Positions 1-6,650 of a stretch of 38,881 bases of DNA are shown here, in pieces (the first letter of the stretch is position 1; every line of letters begins with the position of its first letter). Origin of the DNA: DASVLX01 sp035552275 (GTDB lineage Bacteria; Actinomycetota; Actinomycetes; Mycobacteriales; Pseudonocardiaceae); contig DASZLR010000205.1 of the NCBI GenBank assembly GCA_035552275.1, positions 1 through 38,881 on the forward strand, read 5' to 3'. The notes beneath the pieces are model-generated. The model was not told where the DNA came from and did no database searches. It was given only the letters and a program-made list of their open reading frames with translations. A program made the translations under genes and the position numbers.

Positions 1-23
1 CCGGGAGGAGGGGAGTCTCCCGG
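1..23. terminator. Hairpin at left edge
   Basis: A perfect 7-bp inverted repeat (CCGGGAG at 1-7, CTCCCGG at 17-23) encloses a 9-nt purine-rich loop. It lies just beyond the 3' end of the leftward gene 52-462. No T-run is visible, and the element may continue outside the window. Confidence 0.3.
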
Positions 24-35
24 CACCGCCACGCC

Positions 36-53
36 GACGGCGCGAACGCCGTC
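36..53 (-). terminator. Stem-loop over the stop codon of the PPOX gene
   Basis: GACGGCG (36-42) pairs perfectly with CGCCGTC (47-53) around the tetraloop CGAA. The stem overlaps the stop codon of the leftward gene ending at 52. Together with the hairpin at 1-23 it probably marks the end of the MFS-PPOX transcript. There is no T-run, as is usual in high-GC actinomycetes. Confidence 0.4.
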
Positions 54-462
54 AGTTCTGGCCCAACACTCGATCCACCGCGATCTCGATCACCACCAGT
101 CCGGGCAGGTCCGGTGGAAACGACCGGTAGCGGTGGGCGTACCGGCGCACCCCCTCGGCCAGCCGGTCTGGTTCGTCCGACACCGTGGCGAGGCCTTCGA
201 GCGTGACCCAGCGGTATCCGACAAGCTGACACACCGACGCCCGCGCGTGCGGGTCGGCCAGGATGTTGCGTGCCTTGGCCCGCGTGCCGACCGTCATGAC
301 CCGAACCAGTCCGGCGTCCCGGTCCCAGGTGAAGCGCACCGGCGCCACGTGGGGTGATCCGTCTGGCCGGCAGGTGGTCAGCGAGCCGATGTGGCTCTCG
401 GTCAGCATGGTCTCAGCGGACGCCGACAACGCCAGCGACACCGCTTTGTCCATTCCGCCCAT
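52..462 (-). CDS. PPOX-class (pyridoxamine-phosphate-oxidase fold) flavin/F420 oxidoreductase
   Basis: This 136-aa single-domain protein fits the split beta-barrel PPOX family. Residues ~18-60 (ESHIGSLTTCRPDGSPHVAPV) are the typical first strands of that family. A following block (TVGTRAKARNILADPHARA) matches the usual phosphate/cofactor-binding turn, and the WVTLEGLATV strand follows. Members bind FMN or F420 and reduce small substrates. The start at 462 is preceded by GGGGAG at 6-nt spacing; an alternative ATG lies at 453. The gene sits 36 bp downstream of the MFS exporter on the same strand, so the two probably form one operon divergent from the HxlR regulator. It may modify or detoxify the cluster product, but substrate and cofactor cannot be read from sequence. 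Confidence 0.8.
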   Translation of the reverse strand: MGGMDKAVSLALSASAETMLTESHIGSLTTCRPDGSPHVAPVRFTWDRDAGLVRVMTVGTRAKARNILADPHARASVCQLVGYRWVTLEGLATVSDEPDRLAEGVRRYAHRYRSFPPDLPGLVVIEIAVDRVLGQN

Positions 463-498
463 GGCTTTCTCCCCTTCTCCTCTCGTTGTGCCACCCAG

Positions 499-1989
499 CT
501 ACGCCATCGGAACGCCCTCAGGATGCTCCGACGGACGCAGCATCGGCAGCGTCAGCGCTACCAGCACCGCGAGGACCGCCAGTCCGGCGCCGACCAGGAA
601 GGCGGTGTGGAACACCGTCGCCCGGGCCTGGGCGATCTTGTCCGGGTCGGTGCCCGCCCAGGCCACCAGGCCGGGAATTCGGGCGAACGCGATGGTGGCC
701 GCGATGGCGACGCCGAGCGCGCCGCCGGCCTCCTGGCTGGTGTTGATCAATCCCGCGGCCAGACCCTGATTTTCTCGGTCGACACCGCCGAACGCGGCCA
801 CCTGGATCGGGACGAAGGCCATGCCCAGTCCCAGCCCGCCGACGAGGAACGCCGGCAGCACATCGATCGCGTAGTTCGCGTGCACCGGCGCGCGGAACAG
901 CAACAGCAGGCCGACGACGGCGAGGACGAGGCCGACGACGAGCACCGGCTTGGCCGGCAGCTTGGTGACCAGCTGCGACGACACGCCCGCGCCGACCGAC
1001 ACGATCAGCGCGATCGGAATGTAGGCCAGACCGGTCTTGAGCGGCGAGTAGCCCAACACCTGCTGCATGTACAGGCTGGCGAAGAAGAACAGCGTCACCA
1101 GGGTGCCGAGCATGAACACCGCGGTGATGTTCGCCGAACGCAGCACCTTCAGCTTGAAGATGCTCAGCGGAATCAGCGGGCTCGCGGTCCGCCGCTCGAT
1201 GGCGATGAAGCCGGCGAGCAGCACGACCACGGCGGCCAGGCAGCCGATGGTCTTGGCCGAGCCCCAGCCCCAGGTGACGGTCTGACCCAGGGTGAAGATG
1301 AAGAGCACCAGACCCGCGGTGAGGGTGCCGGCGCCGGCCATGTCGAAGGCCCGGCGTGGCTGGTCGGACCGACTCTCCGGCACGATCGCCGGCGCGAGAA
1401 TCGCGGCGATGATGCCGATCGGCACGTTGATGAAGAAGATCCACCGCCAGCCGGGGCCCTCGGTGAGCACGCCGCCGAGGATCACGCCGAAGACGGACGC
1501 GACACCGCTGATGCCGCCCCACACCCCCAACGCCCGGGTGCGCGCGGGGCCTTCGGCGAAGGTGTTGGTCAGCAGCGACAGCGCGGCCGGGGCGATGAAC
1601 GCCGAGCCGAGGCCCTGCAGGCCACGGGAGATGATCAGCTCGGCGGTGGTCTCGGACAGGCCGGCCGCCAACGACGCCAGCGCGAACAACACCAGACCGG
1701 TCTGCAGCATCCGCCGGCGGCCGAAGGTGTCCGCCAGTCGCCCGCCCAGCAGCAGGAACCCGCCGAGCACGGTGCCATAGGTGGTGACGACGTACTGCAG
1801 GTACGTCTCGGTGATGTGCAGATCCTTCTCGATGGTGGGCAGCGAGACGTTGACGATGGAGACGTCCAGGAAGGTCATGAATCCGGCGACGCACAGGAAC
1901 GCCAGGATCAGACCCTGACGCGCGGCCGGACCCGGTGACGCGGTCCCAACCGCCGCCGATTGGCTGGCATTTGATTCGGAGATGGACAT
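499..1989 (-). CDS. DHA2-type MFS drug efflux transporter
   Basis: This 496-aa membrane protein of the 14-helix DHA2 (EmrB/QacA) drug:H+ antiporter family has the helix-1 signature LDVSIVNVSLPTI. The cytoplasmic motif A, GGRLADTFGRRRML, lies between helices 2 and 3. About 14 hydrophobic stretches are recognisable. The reading frame is open further upstream to 2064, but ATG at 1989 is preferred: GGGAG lies 8 nt before it, and the extra residues are unlike a membrane N-terminus. The gene is transcribed away from the HxlR regulator at 2126, a classic regulator/exporter pair. It is the most likely self-resistance or export pump for the polyketide made by this cluster; that role is inferred from position. 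Confidence 0.88.
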   Translation of the reverse strand: MSISESNASQSAAVGTASPGPAARQGLILAFLCVAGFMTFLDVSIVNVSLPTIEKDLHITETYLQYVVTTYGTVLGGFLLLGGRLADTFGRRRMLQTGLVLFALASLAAGLSETTAELIISRGLQGLGSAFIAPAALSLLTNTFAEGPARTRALGVWGGISGVASVFGVILGGVLTEGPGWRWIFFINVPIGIIAAILAPAIVPESRSDQPRRAFDMAGAGTLTAGLVLFIFTLGQTVTWGWGSAKTIGCLAAVVVLLAGFIAIERRTASPLIPLSIFKLKVLRSANITAVFMLGTLVTLFFFASLYMQQVLGYSPLKTGLAYIPIALIVSVGAGVSSQLVTKLPAKPVLVVGLVLAVVGLLLLFRAPVHANYAIDVLPAFLVGGLGLGMAFVPIQVAAFGGVDRENQGLAAGLINTSQEAGGALGVAIAATIAFARIPGLVAWAGTDPDKIAQARATVFHTAFLVGAGLAVLAVLVALTLPMLRPSEHPEGVPMA

Positions 1990-2082
1990 CTGGCTGGCTC
2001 CCAGATCGATCGGTCGTGGTAGCTGGATCAGTGGTGGTTGGGCACCCGCCCAGCGCGGACTCACCGACGCTAGCAGCGGAGG

Positions 2083-2097
2083 TATAGTAGGTACCTA
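2083..2097 (+). promoter_or_regulatory. HxlR promoter with overlapping palindromic operator
   Basis: A TANNNT-type -10 box (TATAGT, 2083-2088) leads directly into the perfect 10-bp palindrome TAGGTACCTA (2088-2097). The site lies between the divergent MFS and HxlR genes. An HxlR dimer bound here would block its own transcription start and could also affect the MFS promoter. The -35 box is not clear. Assignment as an HxlR operator is inference from position and symmetry. Confidence 0.5.
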
Positions 2098-2125
2098 GAG
2101 GAAAGTGGCTAGCCGAGGGATAAGG

Positions 2126-2554
2126 ATGCGTGTGATGAGCGGCACAGCGACCAACAAAACGCCCAGCGCCGAGCAGGCCTGCCCGATCAGCCCGGTCGTC
2201 GACATCGTCTTCAGCCGCTGGACGACGCCCATCCTGTGGACGCTCAACGAGTTCGGCCGACAGCGATTCGTGGAGTTGGAACGCCTCGTCGGCACCATCA
2301 CGCCCAAGGTGCTGACCCAGCGGCTCAAGCAGATGGAGCGCGACGGCCTGATCACCCGCACCTACTACCCCGAGGTTCCGCCTCGGGTCGAATACGAGAT
2401 CAGCGACCTGGGCCGCAGCCTGGCGCCGGTGTTCGCCAGCCTGGTGCGCTGGGCGACGACCAACCTGGACAAGATCAACCAGGCCAGGCAGGATTTCGAC
2501 TCGGCGACGGCGGCCGGCGCGCTGCCGACCGTCAGTGCGGGTACACGTCGGTGA
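2126..2554 (+). CDS. HxlR-family winged-helix transcriptional regulator
   Basis: This 142-aa protein has the HxlR signature: a near N-terminal Cys-Pro (ACPISPVVDIVFSRW) followed by WTTPILWTL. The winged helix-turn-helix follows (FVELERLVGTITPKVLTQRLKQ), then the beta-wing ending in VEYEISDLGRSL. The conserved Cys is the residue that senses electrophiles or quinones in several family members. ATG 2126 is chosen because GAGGG lies 6 nt upstream; GTG 2105 has a badly spaced site and ATG 2135 is possible. It is divergent from the MFS-PPOX pair and most likely controls it in response to the quinone-type product (inference). Its 3' end overlaps the convergent antiporter-reductase gene by 23 bp. Confidence 0.88.
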   Translation: MRVMSGTATNKTPSAEQACPISPVVDIVFSRWTTPILWTLNEFGRQRFVELERLVGTITPKVLTQRLKQMERDGLITRTYYPEVPPRVEYEISDLGRSLAPVFASLVRWATTNLDKINQARQDFDSATAAGALPTVSAGTRR

Positions 2555-4370
2555 GCTCATAGTCCAGCGCCCGCATCGAGCCGCCGTAGAAGATCAGCGG
2601 ATCCTCATGCCGACTGGGCGTGTCGAGCTCGACCACCTCGCCGAGAAAGATGATGTGGTCGCCGCCGTCGTGCTCGGCCACCAGGCGGCAGGCCAGAAAC
2701 GCCAGTGCCCCGCTGAGAATCGGCAGCCCGCCGTCGGACCAGTGGTGCGCCACGCCCGCGATGTCGGCCGACTCGCGGCCGGCGAACGCCGAGGCGAGTG
2801 ATTTCTGCCGACGGGTCAAGAAGTTGACCACGAAGCCGCCGGAGTCCCGCACCACCGGGCACAGCCGGGACTGGCGGTGCAGGCAGAACAGCACCAGCGG
2901 CGGGTCCAGCGACACCGAGGTGAACGAGTTGACCGTGGTTCCGGCCGCCGAGCCGGCTGCACCCGAGGTGCTGCCCGAGGTGATGACGGTGACGCCGGTC
3001 GCGAAGTGCGCGCACACCCGACGCAACACCGTCGCGTCGATCAGTTCCGGCCCGGCCGGTGGACGATTGGCAGAGTTCACGATAGGCCCCTTCACGGATA
3101 CGGATCGCGCGGAATCGGGCAAGAGCCCCGATGGGCGCCGGGACAACAGCGGGCCGGCCAGCGCGGTGGTGACCAACGCCATGACCACCATCATGGTGAA
3201 CATCCGTCCATTAAGGACTCCGAGACTCACCGCGACGTCGAGGATGACCAGTTCGGTGAGTCCGCGGGCGTTCATCAGCAGCCCGAGGTCGGTGGACTCG
3301 CGCCAGGAGAAACCGAACAACCGCGCCGGAACCATCGAACCGATCAGCTTGCCCGCGCAGGCGACCGCGGTGATCAGGCCGAGGGTGAGATAGTCGCGGG
3401 CGTCCAACCCGGCGAGATTCACGCCGAGCCCGGTGACGATGAAGAACACCGGCAACAGCAACAGGCTCACGTCGTCGAGTGGTTTGCGCAGCTGCTGGGC
3501 CAACTGCCGGGCCGGCTCGCGCGGCATGATGAACCCGAACAGGAACGCGCCGAAAATCGCGTGCAGGCCAATCCACGCGGTGCCGAACGCGGACAGGAAA
3601 GCGCCGGCGCACAGCACGACCAGCAGCGCCGACCATCGGCCCGCGGCGGCCCAGCGCCGGACCAGCCTGGTGAGCAACGGCCGAACCACCAGGAACATCA
3701 CCGCGATATAACCGGCCCCCGCCGTCCCGATCCTGGCCAGATCCGCGACGTCGCCACCCGAGCTGACCAGCGCGGACACGTACGCCAGCAGGAACCAGGC
3801 GAGCACGTCGTCAATCGCGGCGCTGGCCAGGGCGAGCCCACCCACCCGAGTGCCCATCAGCTTGTTGTCGGTGAGGATCCTGGCCAGCACCGGGAACGCG
3901 GTCACCGACATCGCCGCGCCCATGAACGTGACGAACGCGGTGAACGGAATCCGGTGTCCGGCCACCACCTGATAGTTCGGATACACCAGCGCCGCGACGC
4001 CCGCGCCGAGTCCGAACGCGACCACCATGGACGACAACGACACCCCGGCGGCCAACGCGGCATGCGGCCTGATCAGCCGCTTCTCGAACTCCCAGCCCAC
4101 CACGAACATGAACAGCACCAGACCGACCTGGGAGACCGCCGACAACAGCGGTCGCACGTCGGCCGGGAACAGCAGATGTGGCAGGTCACCGGGGAGCAGA
4201 CCGAGCACGCTCGGGCCGAGCACGACGCCAGCGGCGATCTCGCCGATCACCAGGGGCTGCCGAAACCGCTTCGCGACCCGGCCGAGCAGCACCCCGGTCA
4301 CCAGCACGATCGCGATGCCGCCCAGCATGATCGCGGTCCGCGCGTCGGCGGCCGCGGCCAGGCTCCTCAT
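2532..4370 (-). CDS. Fusion: CPA2 cation/proton antiporter + flavin reductase
   Basis: One uninterrupted 612-codon frame encodes two normally separate proteins. Residues 1-~425 are a CPA2-type monovalent cation:H+ antiporter with about 12 hydrophobic helices, the SVTAFPVLARIL segment and the paired acidic residues D187-D188 of the ion-binding helix. Residues ~431-612 form a DIM6/ActVB-type NAD(P)H:flavin reductase (FATGVTVITS, TTVNSFTSVSLDPPLVLFCL, VVNFL, GALAFLACRLV). A flexible linker rich in Pro and Ser joins them. A second start, GTG at 3080 with AAGGGG 6 nt upstream, could also give a free 182-aa reductase. The start ATG overlaps the stop of the NTF2-like gene (ATGA). The antiporter may export product or balance ions. 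The reductase would feed reduced flavin to the halogenase, the ABM oxygenase and the luciferase-like enzyme nearby. I know of no described enzyme with this fusion; a sequence error removing a stop is possible but requires an exact in-frame change. Confidence 0.85.
   Translation of the reverse strand: MRSLAAAADARTAIMLGGIAIVLVTGVLLGRVAKRFRQPLVIGEIAAGVVLGPSVLGLLPGDLPHLLFPADVRPLLSAVSQVGLVLFMFVVGWEFEKRLIRPHAALAAGVSLSSMVVAFGLGAGVAALVYPNYQVVAGHRIPFTAFVTFMGAAMSVTAFPVLARILTDNKLMGTRVGGLALASAAIDDVLAWFLLAYVSALVSSGGDVADLARIGTAGAGYIAVMFLVVRPLLTRLVRRWAAAGRWSALLVVLCAGAFLSAFGTAWIGLHAIFGAFLFGFIMPREPARQLAQQLRKPLDDVSLLLLPVFFIVTGLGVNLAGLDARDYLTLGLITAVACAGKLIGSMVPARLFGFSWRESTDLGLLMNARGLTELVILDVAVSLGVLNGRMFTMMVVMALVTTALAGPLLSRRPSGLLPDSARSVSVKGPIVNSANRPPAGPELIDATVLRRVCAHFATGVTVITSGSTSGAAGSAAGTTVNSFTSVSLDPPLVLFCLHRQSRLCPVVRDSGGFVVNFLTRRQKSLASAFAGRESADIAGVAHHWSDGGLPILSGALAFLACRLVAEHDGGDHIIFLGEVVELDTPSRHEDPLIFYGGSMRALDYELTDVYPH
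3078..3092 (-). promoter_or_regulatory. Internal ribosome binding site and GTG start inside the fusion gene
   Basis: On the minus strand AAGGGG (3092-3087), six nucleotides and then GTG (3080-3078) sit exactly at the junction between antiporter and flavin reductase. The peptide from this GTG begins just before the reductase fold, as in free-standing family members. The site may be a relic of two separate genes or may still allow independent translation of the soluble reductase. Confidence 0.5.
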
Positions 4371-4882
4371 CGATCAGTTCCGCCGGCCGCGGCGTCGCCC
4401 GCGGGCCGGGGCGGGCTGCCGGTCATCCAGACCACCCGGAACGACAGCAGCGACAGCCGCCAGCCCGCCGGAGTCCGCCGGGCCCGGCCGGTCACCAGGG
4501 TGCCGGTCGCGAAGAGCGGCTCGGCCGCCGCGCCCGGGTGGTGGACATGCGTCGAGACGAGATTCGCCCGAAAGGTCGCGGCAGCTGCGCCGATCAGCTC
4601 AACAACGGCCGGCGAGTTGAGATGTTGGGTGCCGGCGAACATCGACAGCGCGTTCACATGATAGTCGGCCAGGCCGACCAGTCCGGCGTGCTGACTCATC
4701 GGGAACTCGACTCGGGCGTCGTCGGTGAACAGGCTCCGCGACCATTCATCATCGAGCTTGTCGTCATCCAGACCGAGCAGGTAGCGGTCCAGCAGCCCAC
4801 TGATTTCGGATTTTCGTAGAACGGCGTCCATTACTCGATCATCACTGCTGCCGCTGCACGACCCAAGTCCCTTGTCGTACAT
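4367..4882 (-). CDS. NTF2/SnoaL-like protein (JadX-like position)
   Basis: This ~171-aa protein shows an NTF2/SnoaL-like core: an N-terminal helix pair (EISGLLDRYLLGLDDDKLDDEW), then FTDDARVEFPMSQHAGLVGLADY and a sheet region ending VTGRARRTPAGWRLSLLSFRVVW. Families with this fold act as cyclases, epoxide hydrolases, hydroxylases or ligand-binding proteins. Jadomycin-type clusters carry an NTF2-like gene (jadX) of unclear function. Start choice is uncertain: ATG 4882 has GGAAGG 8 nt upstream, ATG 4831 best matches the expected fold start but has a poor site, and the frame is open to 4918. The stop overlaps the start of the antiporter-reductase gene, so the two are translationally coupled. The C-terminal ~20 residues are a Pro/Ala/Gly tail. 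Confidence 0.75.
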   Translation of the reverse strand: MYDKGLGSCSGSSDDRVMDAVLRKSEISGLLDRYLLGLDDDKLDDEWSRSLFTDDARVEFPMSQHAGLVGLADYHVNALSMFAGTQHLNSPAVVELIGAAAATFRANLVSTHVHHPGAAAEPLFATGTLVTGRARRTPAGWRLSLLSFRVVWMTGSPPRPAGDAAAGGTDR

Positions 4883-4970
4883 TTGACGAACCTTCCAAAG
4901 ACCTGAAGAGACTCCCATCGTGCGCCGTTGACCTGCATGGATGCTACGAACTGAACACTTGTTCTATTTT

Positions 4971-5000
4971 ACTGTAGATCAACGAGTCGGACAGTTGTAA
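4971..5000 (-). promoter_or_regulatory. Predicted leftward promoter for the NTF2-like/antiporter operon
   Basis: Read on the minus strand, TTACAA (5000-4995) and TACAGT (4976-4971) are separated by 18 bp and fit actinomycete -35/-10 boxes. The shared TTGACG..CTTGTCA element at 5006-5020 lies immediately upstream, so one activator site could serve both directions. A GAAC-ACTT-GTTC inverted repeat (4953-4964) falls near the predicted start point. Confidence 0.4.
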
Positions 5001-5005
5001 GAGAC

Positions 5006-5069
5006 TTGACGAACTTGTCATAACCCTGTAGCCGCAGGCGTTTACCCGGTCTGACCCCGTCTGGATACT
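5006..5069 (+). promoter_or_regulatory. Shared cluster promoter block, copy A (before hydroxylase 5098)
   Basis: A 41-bp segment (5006-5046) starts with TTGACGAACTTGTCA and ends with TTTACC. It aligns without gaps to 10088-10128, with 27 of 41 bases identical by eye. TTTACC (5041-5046) and GATACT (5064-5069) form -35/-10 boxes 17 bp apart, and GATACTGGAG is identical in the second copy. The TTGAC/CTTGTC repeat upstream of the -35 is where an activator such as the OmpR-type regulator at 11210 would bind. That link is inference. Confidence 0.6.
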
Positions 5070-5097
5070 GGAGAAAACGCCAGCCGAAAGAGGACTG

Positions 5098-6576
5098 ATG
5101 GACAACTTCGATGCGGACGTTATTATCGTAGGAGCAGGCCCGACCGGGCTCATGCTCGCCGGCGAACTGCGACTCGGTGGCGTGACCGCGATTATTGTTG
5201 ACAAGCTCGCCGAGCCGCAACGCCAGTCACGCGCCCTGGGATTCTCGGCGCGGACTATCGAAGAGTTCGCCCAGCGTGGCCTGCTGCCCAGTTTCGGCGA
5301 TATGGGCATCATTCCGATCGGCCATTTCGGGGGTATGCCCATTGACTACACCATCGTGGAAGGCGGCCACTTCGGTGTGCGTGGGGTGCCGCAGTCGTTC
5401 ACCGAGTCGATCATCAGCGCCTGGGCCGCCGGCCTCGGCGCACAGCTGCGCCGGAGCAACGAGCTGGTCGGACTGAACGTCGGCGCCGACGGCGTCGACG
5501 TGGAGGTCGTCACCCCGACCGGCCCCCGGCGGCTGCGCGCCCGCTACGTGGTCGGCTGCGACGGCGGGCGCAGCACCGTCCGACGGTTGGCCGGTATCGA
5601 CTTCCCCGGCTTCGACGCGACCATGGAAATGAAGATGGCCGACTTCGCCGACCTGCCGCTGCGGCTTCGCCCGACCGGTGAGATCAGCGATGCCGGCATG
5701 GTCGTCGTGCTGCCGCTGGGCCCGAACGCGATCCGAGTCGTGGTGTTCGAGCGGGACGCGCCGGTCCGCACCACCCAGGTGCCGCCGACCTTCACCGAAG
5801 TCGCCGACGCCTTCCAGCGGGTCACCGGCGAGGACATCCACGCTGGTAGTCCAATGTGGACCAGTTTCTTCACCGACGCCAGCCGACAGGCTCGCGACTA
5901 CCGCCGTGGCCGGGTGTTCCTGGCCGGCGACGCGGCGCACGTCCATCTGCCCATCGGCGCGCAGGGCATCAGCGCCGGCGTCGGTGACGCGGTGAACCTC
6001 GGCTGGAAGCTGGCCGCGGTGATCAACGGCCATGCGGCGGACCCACTGCTGGACACCTATCACAGCGAGCGGCACCCGGTCGCCGCCCGGATCGTGGCCA
6101 ACACCCTGGTGCAACGTTCGCTGTATCTGGGCGGACCGGAGACGCAGCCGCTGCGGGACGTGTTCGGCGAGCTGCTCGAACACGACGCGGTGCGCCGGCA
6201 CCTCATCGGCATGGTCACCGGCCTGGACATCCGCTACGAGGTCGGCGCGGGCGGCCATCCGCTGCTCGGCCGCCGACTGCCGGACCAGGACCTGCTGATC
6301 GGAGCGGACAAGACGACCACTTTCGAGTTGCTGCGCACCGGCCGCGGCCTGCTGCTGGACATGCACGACTCGGCGGAGTCGCGCGGCATCGCCGCCGGCT
6401 GGGCGGACCGGGTCGACACGGTCACCGCGACCCGCCCCGATCCCGACGCGCCCGCCGCCAGCCTGCTGGTACGTCCCGACGGCTATATCGCCTGGCTTGC
6501 CCCGACCGGCGGCGCCGATGGTCTGGCCGCCGCGCTCACCCGGTGGTTCGGCGAACCCCAGGCGAGCACCACATGA
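5098..6576 (+). CDS. FAD-dependent aromatic hydroxylase (PgaE/JadH family), copy 1
   Basis: This 492-aa class A flavoprotein monooxygenase has the FAD-binding dinucleotide motif VGAGPTGLMLAGE near residue 11. The NAD(P)H/FAD DG motif is VVGCDGGRSTVR, and the GD motif LAGDAAHVHLP is followed by GDAVNLGWKLA. It uses NADPH and O2 to hydroxylate aromatic polyketides. The GHFGGMPIDY block and YHSERHPVA segment resemble angucycline C12/C12b hydroxylases of the PgaE type. The helix after the GD motif reads IGAQGISAGVGD rather than the usual GGQG.N.G.QD, hinting at a different substrate or regiochemistry. ATG 5098 has GAGGA four bases upstream. It heads the left-arm operon with the halogenase and overlaps the halogenase frame. 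A role resembling AlpK in kinamycin is possible but unproven. Confidence 0.9.
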   Translation: MDNFDADVIIVGAGPTGLMLAGELRLGGVTAIIVDKLAEPQRQSRALGFSARTIEEFAQRGLLPSFGDMGIIPIGHFGGMPIDYTIVEGGHFGVRGVPQSFTESIISAWAAGLGAQLRRSNELVGLNVGADGVDVEVVTPTGPRRLRARYVVGCDGGRSTVRRLAGIDFPGFDATMEMKMADFADLPLRLRPTGEISDAGMVVVLPLGPNAIRVVVFERDAPVRTTQVPPTFTEVADAFQRVTGEDIHAGSPMWTSFFTDASRQARDYRRGRVFLAGDAAHVHLPIGAQGISAGVGDAVNLGWKLAAVINGHAADPLLDTYHSERHPVAARIVANTLVQRSLYLGGPETQPLRDVFGELLEHDAVRRHLIGMVTGLDIRYEVGAGGHPLLGRRLPDQDLLIGADKTTTFELLRTGRGLLLDMHDSAESRGIAAGWADRVDTVTATRPDPDAPAASLLVRPDGYIAWLAPTGGADGLAAALTRWFGEPQASTT

Positions 6577-6633
6577 CGGCCGCCGCGCGGAAGGCGCGCC
6601 GCGGAGAAACCGACGACAAGCGCAATTCCCAAG

Positions 6634-6650
6634 AAAGGAGTGCGGCCTTG
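6634..6650 (+). promoter_or_regulatory. Strong Shine-Dalgarno deciding the halogenase TTG start
   Basis: AAAGGAG (6634-6640) is followed 7 nt later by TTG (6648-6650), in frame with the halogenase. It is the best ribosome site in the region. The earlier in-frame ATG (6573), which overlaps the hydroxylase stop as ATGA, has no comparable site and would add 25 charged residues not expected in the family. Confidence 0.65.

Noticed and set aside
391..1938. Long open frame opposite the MFS exporter (515 codons)
   Set aside because: It is rich in Arg, Gln, His and Gly with no fold-like pattern, a typical antisense shadow of high-GC coding DNA. The MFS gene has clear motifs.
4953..4964. GAAC-N4-GTTC palindrome as a TetR operator
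   Set aside because: Only 4-bp arms and no TetR gene nearby; it is noted only as part of the promoter region.
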